Source of the DNA: Methylobacterium sp. J-078
GTDB lineage: Bacteria > Pseudomonadota > Alphaproteobacteria > Rhizobiales > Beijerinckiaceae
DNA: 64,000 bases
Direction of reading: 5' to 3'
NCBI RefSeq assembly: GCF_022829285.1
Contig: NZ_JAKSYI010000062.1
Span: forward strand, 62,001 to 126,000
Shown: positions 9,578-19,315 of the stretch, piece after piece
Numbering within the stretch: position 1 is the first letter of the stretch
How the letters are laid out: every line of letters begins with the position of its first letter
The notes under the pieces: generated by a model
The model's input: only the letters and a program-made list of their open reading frames with translations
The model's database searches: none
What the model was told of the DNA's origin: nothing
Position numbers and translations under genes: made by a program

Positions 9578-10822
9578 TCAAGCCAGGTATTTGCGCGCCA
9601 CCACGGTGGCGGTGAAGACCACGGCGGCGCCGCCGGCGATCAGGGCGATGAGGAGGAGGCGGCGCGGCTGCTGCGAGGATTCGGGCTTCACCGGCTGCAC
9701 GATCGAGGTGAAGAACTCCACCTGCCGCTCGGCCATGATGCGGGCGCGCTCGTTGGCGATCAGCACCTTGGAGAAGTACTTCTCGGCATCGGCCCGGTCG
9801 GCGTCGAAGGCCTCGAAGCGGGTCAGCGAATCGGCGAGGATTCGGCGCTGCTCGGGATCCTCGCTCGCCGATTGCCGCTCGATACGAGCGATGTTCTCGT
9901 CGAGATCCTTGAGCTGTGCCTTCATGTCCTGGATGCGCCGGGTCTCGGGCGACAGGTCCCGCTGGCCCTGGATCAGCTGGACCGCGAGGTTGATGCGGGC
10001 GGTGCGCAGTTCGGCGATGACCTTGAGATTGCTCTCGTTGGTCTTCTGGGCGTCGAGAACTCCGTCCTTGTTGCGAAGGGCCGCCACCGCGATGCGGATC
10101 TTGGCCATGCGCTCCTCGGCGCGCTTCAACTCGCGCTCGCTCTCCGCGACGGCGTCGGCACGGGCGCGCATGCTGATGGCGTTCACCATGCGCTCGCTCT
10201 CGGCGAGGATGGCCTGCGAGAGTTCGAGGGATTCCTGCGGATCGAAGGTGTTCACCGTCAGGGTGATGATGCCGGAGCCGGATTCGATCGCGGTGTGGAC
10301 CCGGTTGTGCCAGAACTTCACCAGCTTCTCGATGGGCTTGTCGGCATTGAAGCGGGAGAAGAAGTCGATGTCGGGCCGCGAGAACATCTGCCGCAGGGGC
10401 AGGACCTTCTCCATCGCCTCGACCATCGGCCGGCTCATTATGTAGTTGGTCGTGATCAGGCTGTCCTGCGCCACCATCTGGGACGAGGTCGAGCCGGAAT
10501 TGGTGCCAACCTGATCGGGGGCCGCCTTGTCGACGCTGCCCAGCGCCGGACGCAGGGCGAAGCGCGATTCGACCACGTAGCGGTCGGACACGATGAAGCC
10601 GAAATACACGACCGCCACGAGGGTCGGGATCAGGAAGCAGAACGCGAAGAGCGCCGGGATCAACGGATCCGTCTTCACGTGGCTCTGGTAGGAACGGATG
10701 CCCTTCTTGCGGTCCGCGAAGCGCGAGACGCGCGCCATCTGCCGCAGGGATTCCGCGACGGCGTTCGACCGGTCGGCGGTCGTGAGCGGCTGCCCCTGAG
10801 GATTGCGGATTTCGACGCTCAT
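9578..10822 (-). CDS. Capsule/polysaccharide export inner-membrane protein, KpsE/Wzz-like
   Basis: Polysaccharide copolymerase-type protein of 414 residues. It has a cytoplasmic N-terminus, a first transmembrane helix at about residues 55-78 (LIPALFAFCFLIPTLVAVVYFGF), a long periplasmic coiled-coil region rich in Glu/Arg/Lys, and a C-terminal transmembrane helix (LLLIALIAGGAAVVFTATVVA) just after a short proline-containing linker. This architecture matches KpsE/BexC/CtrB proteins that work with KpsM-KpsT ABC exporters. It lies 106 bases downstream of the KpsT-like gene. The start at MSVEIRNP removes an unlikely upstream extension. No KpsM permease or KpsD-like outer-membrane partner lies nearby. 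Confidence 0.82.
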   Translation of the reverse strand: MSVEIRNPQGQPLTTADRSNAVAESLRQMARVSRFADRKKGIRSYQSHVKTDPLIPALFAFCFLIPTLVAVVYFGFIVSDRYVVESRFALRPALGSVDKAAPDQVGTNSGSTSSQMVAQDSLITTNYIMSRPMVEAMEKVLPLRQMFSRPDIDFFSRFNADKPIEKLVKFWHNRVHTAIESGSGIITLTVNTFDPQESLELSQAILAESERMVNAISMRARADAVAESERELKRAEERMAKIRIAVAALRNKDGVLDAQKTNESNLKVIAELRTARINLAVQLIQGQRDLSPETRRIQDMKAQLKDLDENIARIERQSASEDPEQRRILADSLTRFEAFDADRADAEKYFSKVLIANERARIMAERQVEFFTSIVQPVKPESSQQPRRLLLIALIAGGAAVVFTATVVARKYLA

Positions 10823-10928
10823 CTGCCCCGGTATTCCATCTGGTCCGGCGGAATCCGCGCCGGCACGTCCCGCACCCTGCATCGACCGCACGGCGAAACC
10901 ATGGCCGAGCGCCCCCGCCCGTCGATTC

Positions 10929-11582
10929 TCAGGCGTTCAGGCGGCGATAGACCTCGATGGCGTCGTCGATGTTCTCGTAGACGATCGCGCGGCCGTTGAT
11001 GAGCACGATGCCCTGCTGGCACCAGGTGCGCAGGGTGTCCATGCCGTGCGAGACCATGATGACGTCCGCGTTGGCCCGTCGCGCGCTGAAGGCCTCCTCG
11101 CAGCGCTTCGAGAAGCGGGCATCGCCCACGGCCGTGACCTCGTCGATGAGGTAGCAGTCGAACGGGATCGCCATGCTCATGCCGAAGGCGAGCCGGGAGC
11201 TCATACCCGAAGAATAGGTCCGGATCTGGACGTCGAGGTAGCTGCCGAGTTCTGAGAAATCCTCGACGAATTCGAGCACCCGGCGCGGGTCCTCGCCGTA
11301 GATGCGCGCCACGAAGATGATGTTGTCGCGTCCCGTCATGTTCGGGTGGAACCCGCCCGAGAAGCCCAGGGGCCAGGAGACGCGTCGGTTCCGCACGACG
11401 CGGCCCTTGGTGGGCATCTCGCCCCCGCCGAGCAGGCGCATCGTGGTGGATTTCCCGGCGCCGTTGATTCCCAGGATGCCGTAGCTGATCCCGGGCTTCA
11501 GGGTGAACGAGACGCGATCCAGGATGGTCCGGCGATGGCCGTCCGTGCGGTAGATCTTGGTCACGTTGTCGAAACGGATCAC
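10929..11582 (-). CDS. Polysaccharide ABC transporter ATP-binding protein, KpsT-like (GTG start)
   Basis: ATPase of a capsule-type polysaccharide exporter. Walker A GINGAGKST, signature YSSGMSSRLAFG, Walker B CYLIDEV and the H-loop MVSHG are all present. The frame is open upstream, but the conserved N-terminus is VIRFDNVTKIYR, so a GTG at 11582 (217 residues, the normal KpsT length) is the likely start. An upstream GGGAG supports this weakly. It is presumed to be co-transcribed with the KpsE-like gene. Confidence 0.88.
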   Translation of the reverse strand: MIRFDNVTKIYRTDGHRRTILDRVSFTLKPGISYGILGINGAGKSTTMRLLGGGEMPTKGRVVRNRRVSWPLGFSGGFHPNMTGRDNIIFVARIYGEDPRRVLEFVEDFSELGSYLDVQIRTYSSGMSSRLAFGMSMAIPFDCYLIDEVTAVGDARFSKRCEEAFSARRANADVIMVSHGMDTLRTWCQQGIVLINGRAIVYENIDDAIEVYRRLNA

Positions 11583-11742
11583 GGTGGTCAGTCGCTCCCG
11601 AGGCTCTCGGACGGCCCTGCGAGAGGGAGGCCTGCCCGCCGAAGACGGCGAATTTGCGGATCGTCCCCGCACCACGGCGACGCGTTCGCGTCCGTGGACG
11701 CACATTCTTTCCCGGAATCGGCAGCTTTGCCGTTCGCGCCGC

Positions 11743-11771
11743 TTGCACCCTGCGGGCACGGCTTGTACACG
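11743..11771 (+). promoter_or_regulatory. Candidate promoter of tRNA-Ser
   Basis: TTGCAC and TACACG with a 17-base spacer lie about 65 bases upstream of the tRNA. The -10 match is weak. Confidence 0.3.
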
Positions 11772-11836
11772 ACGCCTCCCGGCGCGAGCGAAGCCCGGCC
11801 GTCCACGCGGCGGCTGCGAGACGCGGCGACGGGACC

Positions 11837-11926
11837 GGAGGGGTGGCCGAGTGGTTGAAGGCGCACGCCTGGAAAGTGTGTATACCGGAAACGGTATCGC
11901 GGGTTCGAATCCCGCTCCCTCCGCCA
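11837..11926 (+). tRNA. tRNA-Ser (anticodon GGA)
   Basis: A 90-nt cloverleaf with acceptor GGAGGGG pairing to TCCCTCC (one G-T pair), D-arm TGGCCGAGTGG, anticodon loop CTGGAAA (anticodon GGA, reading UCC/UCU), a long class II variable arm (ATACCGGAAACGGTAT), T-arm GCGGG-TTCGAAT-CCCGC, discriminator G and an encoded CCA. The long variable arm is diagnostic of tRNA-Ser. No integrase or duplicated tRNA 3' end was found next to it. Confidence 0.96.
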
Positions 11927-12449
11927 GATCTCGACCCAGGTGAAGCGACGCATCGGATCGGTTGCTCGATGCGCGGAACAACGGCGTTTCTCAGGGAGAG
12001 CGGTGCTCCTCAAGAATCCAGCGCCGTCACGAGTTCGAGGGCCGCGCGCCGGCCTCGATCGAGGTCGTGAAGACTGGTGCGAAAGACCATCGGCAGGTGT
12101 GGACTGGAAGACCCGGCCTCCAGTGAACCCGGCCCCGGAAGCGTGCCCGAAGCTCGCGCTCGTGATCGTACCGTAGTCCGAAAGTGTGCTGGCGCGGACG
12201 ATGGCGTGACCGCGTACGTTCGTCTCGGCCGCGAGCGGTTCGTCCACGGACGCCCCATAGGTCACGGAAAGCAGGTCGGCGCGCCCCAGGTGAACCTCCT
12301 CGATCGCGATGTCCCGCCGGCTGCGATTGACGATCTCGATGGCGGCGGTCGTCCGCGTTCGGTCATCCGAGCGCGGACCCGAACCCTCCCGGTCGACGAC
12401 GGTCGGTCGTGCGCGCGGGCGGTTCGGAAGCACCAGCTTGCCCCCGCTC
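11927..12449. other. Intergenic region tRNA-Ser to SPL-family gene, 523 bases
   Basis: No intact gene is supported. The minus strand of 12010-12380 contains the probable decayed coding sequence listed separately. The part nearest the tRNA shows nothing recognisable. Confidence 0.45.
12010..12380 (-). pseudogene. Possible decayed small gene (frameshifted)
   Basis: Two minus-strand segments in different frames each look protein-like and unlike the Arg/Pro-rich noise around them. The upstream segment (about 12380 to 12160) encodes AAIEIVNRSRRDIAIEEVHLG, then ADLLSVTYGASVDEPL and IVRASTLSDYGTIT. The downstream segment (about 12140 to 12010) encodes HLPMVFRTSLHDLDRG then RRAALELVTALDS followed by a stop. 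Joined by one frameshift they would make a protein of about 120 residues of unknown family. Neither part alone has a convincing start and ribosome-binding site. Could be chance. Confidence 0.28.
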
Positions 12450-13517
12450 TCAGAACGCGTAGCGCACCGTGCAGTACGGCATGCGCGCGGCGAGCAGCGC
12501 CTTGAAACGGGCGAGCCATTTGCTCTTCCAGCCGGTGCGGTAGCGCAGGTTCGCGCCGCCGCCCTCGGAGACCTTGGCCTCCTGGATGTCCGGGCGCCAG
12601 AGCAGCTCCTCGGCCCTGGGATGCCAGCCGAGATTGACCGCGTGCAGGTCGGCATTGTGGGTGAGGAGGATGATCTCCGCCTTCAACTGGGCCCGGGCCG
12701 CGGGGCCGATCGCGCCGTCGACGGCATCGAACAGGGCGCACCAATCCGCCTCCCAGCCCTCGTGGAGAATCACCGGCGAGAAGTTCAGGTGGACTTCATA
12801 GCCGGCGGCCACGAAGTCGTCGATCGCGGCGATGCGCTCGGGGATCGGGGCGGTGCGCACGTCGACGATGCGGGCGATGCGCTCCGGCATCAGCGAGAAG
12901 CGGATGCGGGTCTTGCCCTGCGGATCGTAGGCGAGGAGGTCGCGATTCACCGCCTTGGTGGCGAAGGACGCCTTGGCGTTGGGGATGTCCCGGAACAGCG
13001 CCACGAGGTCCCGCACGGTGTCGCTCACCATCGCGTCCACCGAGAGGTCGCCGTTTTCGCCGAGGTCGTAGACCCAGAGGGCGGGATCGATGGTGTCGGG
13101 CTCGGTCAGTGGGCCCTGGCGGGCGGCGTGCCGGACGATCGCGGCCGCGATCGCCTCGACGTTCACGAAGATCGAGATCGGGTTGGCGAAGCCCTTGCGG
13201 CGCGGCACGTAGCAGTAGGCGCAGGCCATGGCGCAGCCGTTGGAGGTCGAGGGCGCGATGAAGTGGGCGCTGCGCCCGTTCGGCCGCATCGCCAGCCCCT
13301 TCTTCACGCCGAGGACCAGGGTGGAGCGCTTGATGCGCACCCAGTCCTCCACCGAGCCGGCATTGCCGTGCAGGCTCGGAATGTTCCAGTGCGAGGGCAC
13401 CACGATGCGCTCGGCCTTCGGGAACCGATCCAGGATCTCCTGCCCGCGCAAAAAATCCGGCACCGCCGGCTCGTGGTAGATGGTGGTGACGTCGAGGAGA
13501 TCGCGGGGCCGGGCCAT
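12450..13517 (-). CDS. Spore photoproduct lyase family radical SAM protein
   Basis: A 355-residue radical SAM protein. The cluster-binding motif is CX3CX2C in SNGCAMACAYCYVPRRKG, the spacing used by spore photoproduct lyase. The surrounding sequence (FIAPSTSNGCAMACAYCYV, ICEX-type strand replaced by WVYDLGENGDLS) and the C-terminal part match the SPL-like family found in many non-sporulating alphaproteobacteria. In Bacillus the enzyme splits the thymine dimer of spores and uses a further cysteine as hydrogen donor. No obvious counterpart is seen here: later cysteines lie only in DWCALF and YCTVRY. Substrate therefore unknown. ATG at 13517 has GAGGCGGG upstream. Confidence 0.85.
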   Translation of the reverse strand: MARPRDLLDVTTIYHEPAVPDFLRGQEILDRFPKAERIVVPSHWNIPSLHGNAGSVEDWVRIKRSTLVLGVKKGLAMRPNGRSAHFIAPSTSNGCAMACAYCYVPRRKGFANPISIFVNVEAIAAAIVRHAARQGPLTEPDTIDPALWVYDLGENGDLSVDAMVSDTVRDLVALFRDIPNAKASFATKAVNRDLLAYDPQGKTRIRFSLMPERIARIVDVRTAPIPERIAAIDDFVAAGYEVHLNFSPVILHEGWEADWCALFDAVDGAIGPAARAQLKAEIILLTHNADLHAVNLGWHPRAEELLWRPDIQEAKVSEGGGANLRYRTGWKSKWLARFKALLAARMPYCTVRYAF

Positions 13518-13553
13518 GGTCCCGCCTCAGATCGGGCGCCGGAGCCTCCGGGA

Positions 13554-14324
13554 CTAGAGGCGGGCCAGCAACTCGGCCTTCTTGGAGGCGAATTCGGTCT
13601 GATCGAGGATGCCCCGGCGGTGCAGATCGGCCAGGCGTTCGATCGTTCCCAGGATCTCGTCCGCCCGGCCGGCGGAGGCCAGGATTGCGGGTGTTGCCGG
13701 TGGAGCGTGGGACCCAGGTTCAAATGGCCCAGGCTCGGCGGGCGCGGGCTCGAACGGCTGGACCTCGGGCGGCGCGTCCGGTGTCCCCTCGGCGGCGGCT
13801 CCGACCTCGTCGACACGCTTCAGGCTGGCGAGCTCGACGGCACCGTCGCGTCCGGAGAAGCGCAGGCTCGACATACCGCCCTGCTGCTGGGCGACACCGC
13901 TGATGTCGTGGCCCTCCGTGTCGTAGAGCGCGACCCGGCCCTCCGTCTCCACGGCCAGGCGATGCCGGGCCGGGAAATAGGCGTAGCGCATCCCGTTCTG
14001 CGAACCCGACGTGGCGGGCGGCCCCCATTCGGCCGGCCAGCCCGCCGCAGCGGTCCGGGGCTCGACCCAGCCGGCGGCCGGAAGGGAGGAAGAGAGGTCG
14101 GCGCACAGGGCGCTCACGCGGGCCTTCAGCCCGGTGTTGAACATGTCGCCGATCATCGTCATGCCGCCGCTGGTCCACTGCCCGAGGCCGCCGAGATCGG
14201 GATGGTTGAACTGCGCCATGCGCCCCTGGCCCGCCTCCAGGGACCGGACGAGATGGCGGACCGCATCGAGGCTGAATCCGTGCCGCTCCGCGATGCTCTG
14301 CAAGGCGTTGGGGTGCTCGGTCAT
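13554..14324 (-). CDS. SHOCT domain-containing protein, 256 aa
   Basis: The last 30 residues (IERLADLHRRGILDQTEFASKKAELLARL) form a SHOCT domain, a short helical hairpin often found at protein ends. The N-terminal half contains a Gly/Met-rich patch (GGLGQWTSGGMTMIGDMFNTG). A central region resembles a small beta-domain (GMRYAYFPARHRLAVETEG, RVALYDTEGHDISGVAQQQGG), and a Pro/Glu/Ala-rich linker precedes SHOCT. Tandem-use function is unknown. ATG at 14324 has GAGGAG upstream. The stop lies 36 bases before the SPL-family gene on the same strand, so the two may be co-transcribed. Confidence 0.8.
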   Translation of the reverse strand: MTEHPNALQSIAERHGFSLDAVRHLVRSLEAGQGRMAQFNHPDLGGLGQWTSGGMTMIGDMFNTGLKARVSALCADLSSSLPAAGWVEPRTAAAGWPAEWGPPATSGSQNGMRYAYFPARHRLAVETEGRVALYDTEGHDISGVAQQQGGMSSLRFSGRDGAVELASLKRVDEVGAAAEGTPDAPPEVQPFEPAPAEPGPFEPGSHAPPATPAILASAGRADEILGTIERLADLHRRGILDQTEFASKKAELLARL

Positions 14325-14507
14325 CCGGGGGCTCCTCGTGGCGTTCGCCGCAGCGCGGCGGTGAGATCCAGTCATGCCGCATGCGCGTGCGGCAGGGAAG
14401 CCGGGGGGTCGCCGGCATGCCCGTCTGGCGCCAGCTTTGCGCAGCGCAAAAAGTTTCCGGCCCGGCGGACCTTCCGCCGAAGCGTGAGCGTTGCCGTCGT
14501 GGTTTTC

Positions 14508-14538
14508 AGGGTCCGGGCATCGCCGATGCCCGGACCCT
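14508..14538 (+). promoter_or_regulatory. Perfect hairpin in the glgX leader
   Basis: A 13-bp perfect inverted repeat (arm AGGGTCCGGGCAT) with a 5-base loop ends 25 bases before the glgX ATG. It has no T-run on either strand, so it is more likely a leader RNA structure than a terminator. Confidence 0.4.
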
Positions 14539-14563
14539 CGTCGAGAACGCTTCCGGAGCGCAA

Positions 14564-16840
14564 ATGGCCGACACGACTTCTCCCGCCGATCGCGCGAGCC
14601 CCCAGAGCCGCAGCGCCCGCTCGCGCATCAAGGAGGGGTCGCCCTATCCCCTCGGCGCGAACTGGGACGGCCTCGGCGTCAACTTCGCGCTCTTCTCCGC
14701 CCATGCCACCAAGGTCGAGCTCTGCCTGTTCGACGACGAGGGCGTGAACGAGATCGAGCGCATCGAACTGCCCGAGTACACGGACGAGATCTGGCACGGC
14801 TACCTGCCCGACGCGCGCCCCGGCACGATCTACGGCTACCGCGTGCACGGCCCCTACGAGCCGAAGGCCGGCCACCGCTTCAACCACAACAAGCTGCTCA
14901 TCGACCCCTACGCCAAGGGCCTCGTCGGCTCCATCACCTGGAACCCGGCCCTGTTCGGCTACCAGATGGAGACCGGCGACGACCTGACCTTCGACGAGCG
15001 CGATTCCGCGCCCTTCACCCGGCGCAGCCGCGTCATCGACCCGGCCTTCACCTGGGGCCGGGACCGCAAGCCGCACGTGCCGTGGGAGAAGACGATCTTC
15101 TACGAGACCCACGTGAAGGGCTTCACGAAGTTGCACCCTGCGGTGCCGGAGAAGCTGCGCGGCACCTATGCGGGCCTCGGCACTCCGGCGGTGCTCGACT
15201 ACATCAAGAGCCTCGGGGTCACCTCGGTGGAGCTCCTGCCGGTCCATGCCTTCGTGCAGGACGACTACCTGCAGGAGAAGGGCCTGGTGAACTACTGGGG
15301 CTACAACACCATCTCGTTCTTCACCCCCGCGCGGCGCTATTCGGCGGTGCCGGACTTCGCCTTCTCCGAGTTCAAGGAGATGGTGGCGCGCATGCACGGC
15401 GCCGGCCTCGAGGTGATCCTCGACGTGGTCTACAACCACACGGCGGAGGGCAACGAGAAGGGCCCGACCCTGTCGTTCAAGGGCGTGGACAACGCCTCCT
15501 ACTACCGGCTGATGCCGAAAGAGCCGCGCTACTACATCAACGACACCGGCACCGGGAACACCTTCAACCTGTCGCACCCCCGCGTGCTGCAACTCGTGAC
15601 CGACTCCTTGCGCTACTGGGCCACCGAGATGCGGGTGGACGGCTTCCGCTTCGATCTCGCCACCATCCTGGGACGCGAGCCGCACGGCTTCGACGAGGGC
15701 GGCGGCTTCCTCGACACCTGCCGGCAGGACCCGGTGCTGAACGCGGTCAAGCTCATCGCCGAGCCGTGGGATTGCGGCCCAGGCGGCTACCAGGTCGGCG
15801 GCTTCCCGCCGGGCTGGGCCGAGTGGAACGACCGTTTTCGCGACGACGTGCGCGGCTACTGGCGCGGCGACGAGGGCAAGCTGCCGGATCTCGCCGCCCG
15901 CCTCACCGGCTCGGCCGACAAGTTCAACAAGCGCGGGCGCAAGCCCTGGGCGTCCGTGAACTTCCTCACCGCCCATGACGGCTTCACGCTGAACGACACC
16001 GTGTCGTACAACGAGAAGCACAACATGGCCAACGGCGAGGACAACCGCGACGGCCACTCGCACAACCTCTCGAACAATTACGGCGCCGAGGGACCGACCG
16101 ACGATTCCGAGATCCGCGCCATCCGCCTGCGCCAGATGCGCAACATGCTGGCGACCCTCTTCCTGTCGCGCGGCACCCCGATGCTGCTCGCCGGCGACGA
16201 GTTCGCCCGCACCCAGAACGGCAACAACAACGCCTATTGCCAGGACAATGAGATCTCCTGGCTCGACTGGGAGGCCATCGGCCCGGAGGAGCGGGATCTG
16301 GCCGAGTTCACGCAGCGCCTGACCCTGCTGCGCGAGGCCCTGCCGATCCTGACCCGCGGGCGCTTCCTCACGGGGGCCTACGACGAGGAGTTCGGCGTCA
16401 AGGACGTGACCTGGCTCCGCCCGGACGGCGGGGAGATGTCGCCGGAGAACTGGACGCAGGGCGATGCGCGGGCCATCGCAGTGCTGCTCGACGGCCGGGC
16501 CCAGGCCTCCGGCATCCACCAGCGCGGCGGCGATGCCACTCTGCTGCTGCTCTACAACGCCTACCACGACCTCGTGTCGTTCACGGTGCCGGAATCCGTG
16601 GGCGGCGTCGGCTGGACCCGCCTCCTCGATACCAACCTGCCCGACAGCCAGGACGTGGTCAGCAAGCCCATCGGCGCGACCTACGACGTCACCGGCCGCT
16701 CGATGCTGATGTTCGTCCTGAAGCCCGAGGAGGTGGACGGCGTCGAGGCCACAGACATGGAGCGCTCCTACCAGCACGTCATGCAGGCCTTCGAGCGGGC
16801 CAACGTGAACAGCGTCCGCTTCGAGCTGAAGCAGCGCTGA
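14564..16840 (+). CDS. glgX: Glycogen debranching enzyme GlgX (isoamylase type)
   Basis: GH13 enzyme that removes alpha-1,6 branches from glycogen. An N-terminal CBM48-type region (YPLGANWDGLGVNFALFSAHA) precedes the catalytic barrel. The nucleophile lies in VDGFRFDLA, the acid/base in KLIAEPWD and the transition-state aspartate in NFLTAHDGFTLND. ATG at 14564 has GGAG 8 bases upstream and gives 758 residues. The frame is open further upstream but without family similarity. No other glycogen genes lie beside it in the window. Confidence 0.93.
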   Translation: MADTTSPADRASPQSRSARSRIKEGSPYPLGANWDGLGVNFALFSAHATKVELCLFDDEGVNEIERIELPEYTDEIWHGYLPDARPGTIYGYRVHGPYEPKAGHRFNHNKLLIDPYAKGLVGSITWNPALFGYQMETGDDLTFDERDSAPFTRRSRVIDPAFTWGRDRKPHVPWEKTIFYETHVKGFTKLHPAVPEKLRGTYAGLGTPAVLDYIKSLGVTSVELLPVHAFVQDDYLQEKGLVNYWGYNTISFFTPARRYSAVPDFAFSEFKEMVARMHGAGLEVILDVVYNHTAEGNEKGPTLSFKGVDNASYYRLMPKEPRYYINDTGTGNTFNLSHPRVLQLVTDSLRYWATEMRVDGFRFDLATILGREPHGFDEGGGFLDTCRQDPVLNAVKLIAEPWDCGPGGYQVGGFPPGWAEWNDRFRDDVRGYWRGDEGKLPDLAARLTGSADKFNKRGRKPWASVNFLTAHDGFTLNDTVSYNEKHNMANGEDNRDGHSHNLSNNYGAEGPTDDSEIRAIRLRQMRNMLATLFLSRGTPMLLAGDEFARTQNGNNNAYCQDNEISWLDWEAIGPEERDLAEFTQRLTLLREALPILTRGRFLTGAYDEEFGVKDVTWLRPDGGEMSPENWTQGDARAIAVLLDGRAQASGIHQRGGDATLLLLYNAYHDLVSFTVPESVGGVGWTRLLDTNLPDSQDVVSKPIGATYDVTGRSMLMFVLKPEEVDGVEATDMERSYQHVMQAFERANVNSVRFELKQR

Positions 16841-16845
16841 CACGC

Positions 16846-16877
16846 CCCGCCGCGCGCCGGCCCCGGCGCGCGGCGGG
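16846..16877 (+). terminator. GC-rich hairpin after glgX
   Basis: A 13-bp perfect stem (CCCGCCGCGCGCC and its complement) with a 6-base loop starts 5 bases after the glgX stop. The following bases are TCACG, with no T-run, so factor-independent termination would be atypical. Confidence 0.5.
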
Positions 16878-16989
16878 TCACGAGAGGTTGCGTGCGTACC
16901 GCCACTTTCGCGGGAAACCCGGATGGCGCCGGGCGTTGGAGCAATGTTAGGGGCCCGTGGCCGGAACCCACCGATGTGATGGCGCGACC

Positions 16990-18606
<1,617 letters not shown>

Positions 18607-18638
18607 GCCGGCGGCGGGCTGAACATCGGAGGTCTGGC

Positions 18639-18962
18639 ATGGCCCAGGGCGACAAATCGAAATACACCGACAAGCAGCGCCGCAAGGCCGAGCACATCGC
18701 CGAATCCTACGAAGCGCGCGGCGTGCCCGAGCCGGAGGCCGAGGCGCGGGCCTGGGCCACGGTCAACAAGGACGATGGTGGCGGCAAGAAGCCGGGCGGC
18801 TCCGGACGGGGCAGGGCCAGCGCCCACCCGGCGGCGCATCGCGGCGGCAAGATCAGCGGCAAGGCCTCGGCCGGGCGTACGCCGGAGGAACGCTCGGCCT
18901 CCGCGCGCAAGGCCGCCGCCACCCGAAAGCGGAATGCGGACGCCGCGCAGCACGCCTCCTGA
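18639..18962 (+). CDS. Small basic protein of the 'plasmid stabilization protein' family, 107 aa
   Basis: Begins MAQGDKSKYTDKQRRKAEHI with ESYEARGVPEPEAEARAWAT, a block highly conserved in a small family commonly annotated as plasmid stabilization protein in alpha- and gammaproteobacteria. The rest is a Gly/Lys/Arg/Ser/Ala-rich, probably disordered tail. I know of no firm function, and the name should not be read as evidence of a plasmid origin. GGAGG lies 10 bases upstream of the ATG. It follows the LOV kinase by 32 bases on the same strand and may be co-transcribed. Confidence 0.8.
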   Translation: MAQGDKSKYTDKQRRKAEHIAESYEARGVPEPEAEARAWATVNKDDGGGKKPGGSGRGRASAHPAAHRGGKISGKASAGRTPEERSASARKAAATRKRNADAAQHAS

Positions 18963-19052
18963 GTGAGGCGTGCGACCTTTCCGGTTGCCCCCCGCCCGGG
19001 TTGTCGGAGGCACGCAGTCCGATGGGTTCCGATCGCTGTTCGCGACAGAGCC

Positions 19053-19164
19053 GTCATCCCGGGGCTGCGAAGCGGAACCCGGGACCCAGAGCCGTCGACA
19101 GGGCTCCGTCTTGCCACCGCGGTGGGTCTGGATTCCGGGTTCGCCCGCGGCGCCCCGGAATGAC
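19053..19164. repeat. REP/BIME-like inverted repeat element
   Basis: The left arm (about 19053-19090, starting GTCATCCCGGGGC and ending GGGACCCAGA) and the right arm (about 19127-19164, starting TCTGGATTCCGGGT and ending CCCCGGAATGAC) are imperfect reverse complements. This matches the style of dispersed intergenic palindromes seen in Rhizobiales genomes. Confidence 0.65.
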
Positions 19165-19181
19165 ACGGGGGATGCCAAGGC

Positions 19182-19205
19182 CGAAGGGCCTTCGAAGGCC
19201 CTTCG
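19182..19205. repeat. 24-base perfect palindrome
   Basis: The sequence is identical to its reverse complement (half-site CGAAGGGCCTTC). It sits 110 bases after the icd stop on the minus strand and could act as a bidirectional structure element. Confidence 0.55.
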
Positions 19206-19315
19206 CAGATGCAGGAATACGAGGGGCGCAGGGTCAAGGTGGCTGCGCCGACCGGCGTCGGACGAGGCGTTACCCAACCGACGCCACCGCCAACGCTGCC
19301 CTCCTCGCGACGGCC

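Larger units (their letters stand above)
18963..19315. other. Intergenic region with palindromic repeats, 353 bases
   Basis: No gene is supported. It holds the inverted repeat unit at 19053-19164 and a 24-base perfect palindrome at 19182-19205. The remainder shows nothing recognisable. Confidence 0.6.

Noticed and set aside
11837-12450. tRNA-Ser as an integration site
   Set aside because: No integrase, no repeat of the tRNA 3' end and no composition shift next to it.
14372-16843. Minus-strand frame of 823 codons opposite glgX
   Set aside because: No recognised motif; composition is that of an antisense shadow; glgX with full catalytic motifs is on the plus strand.
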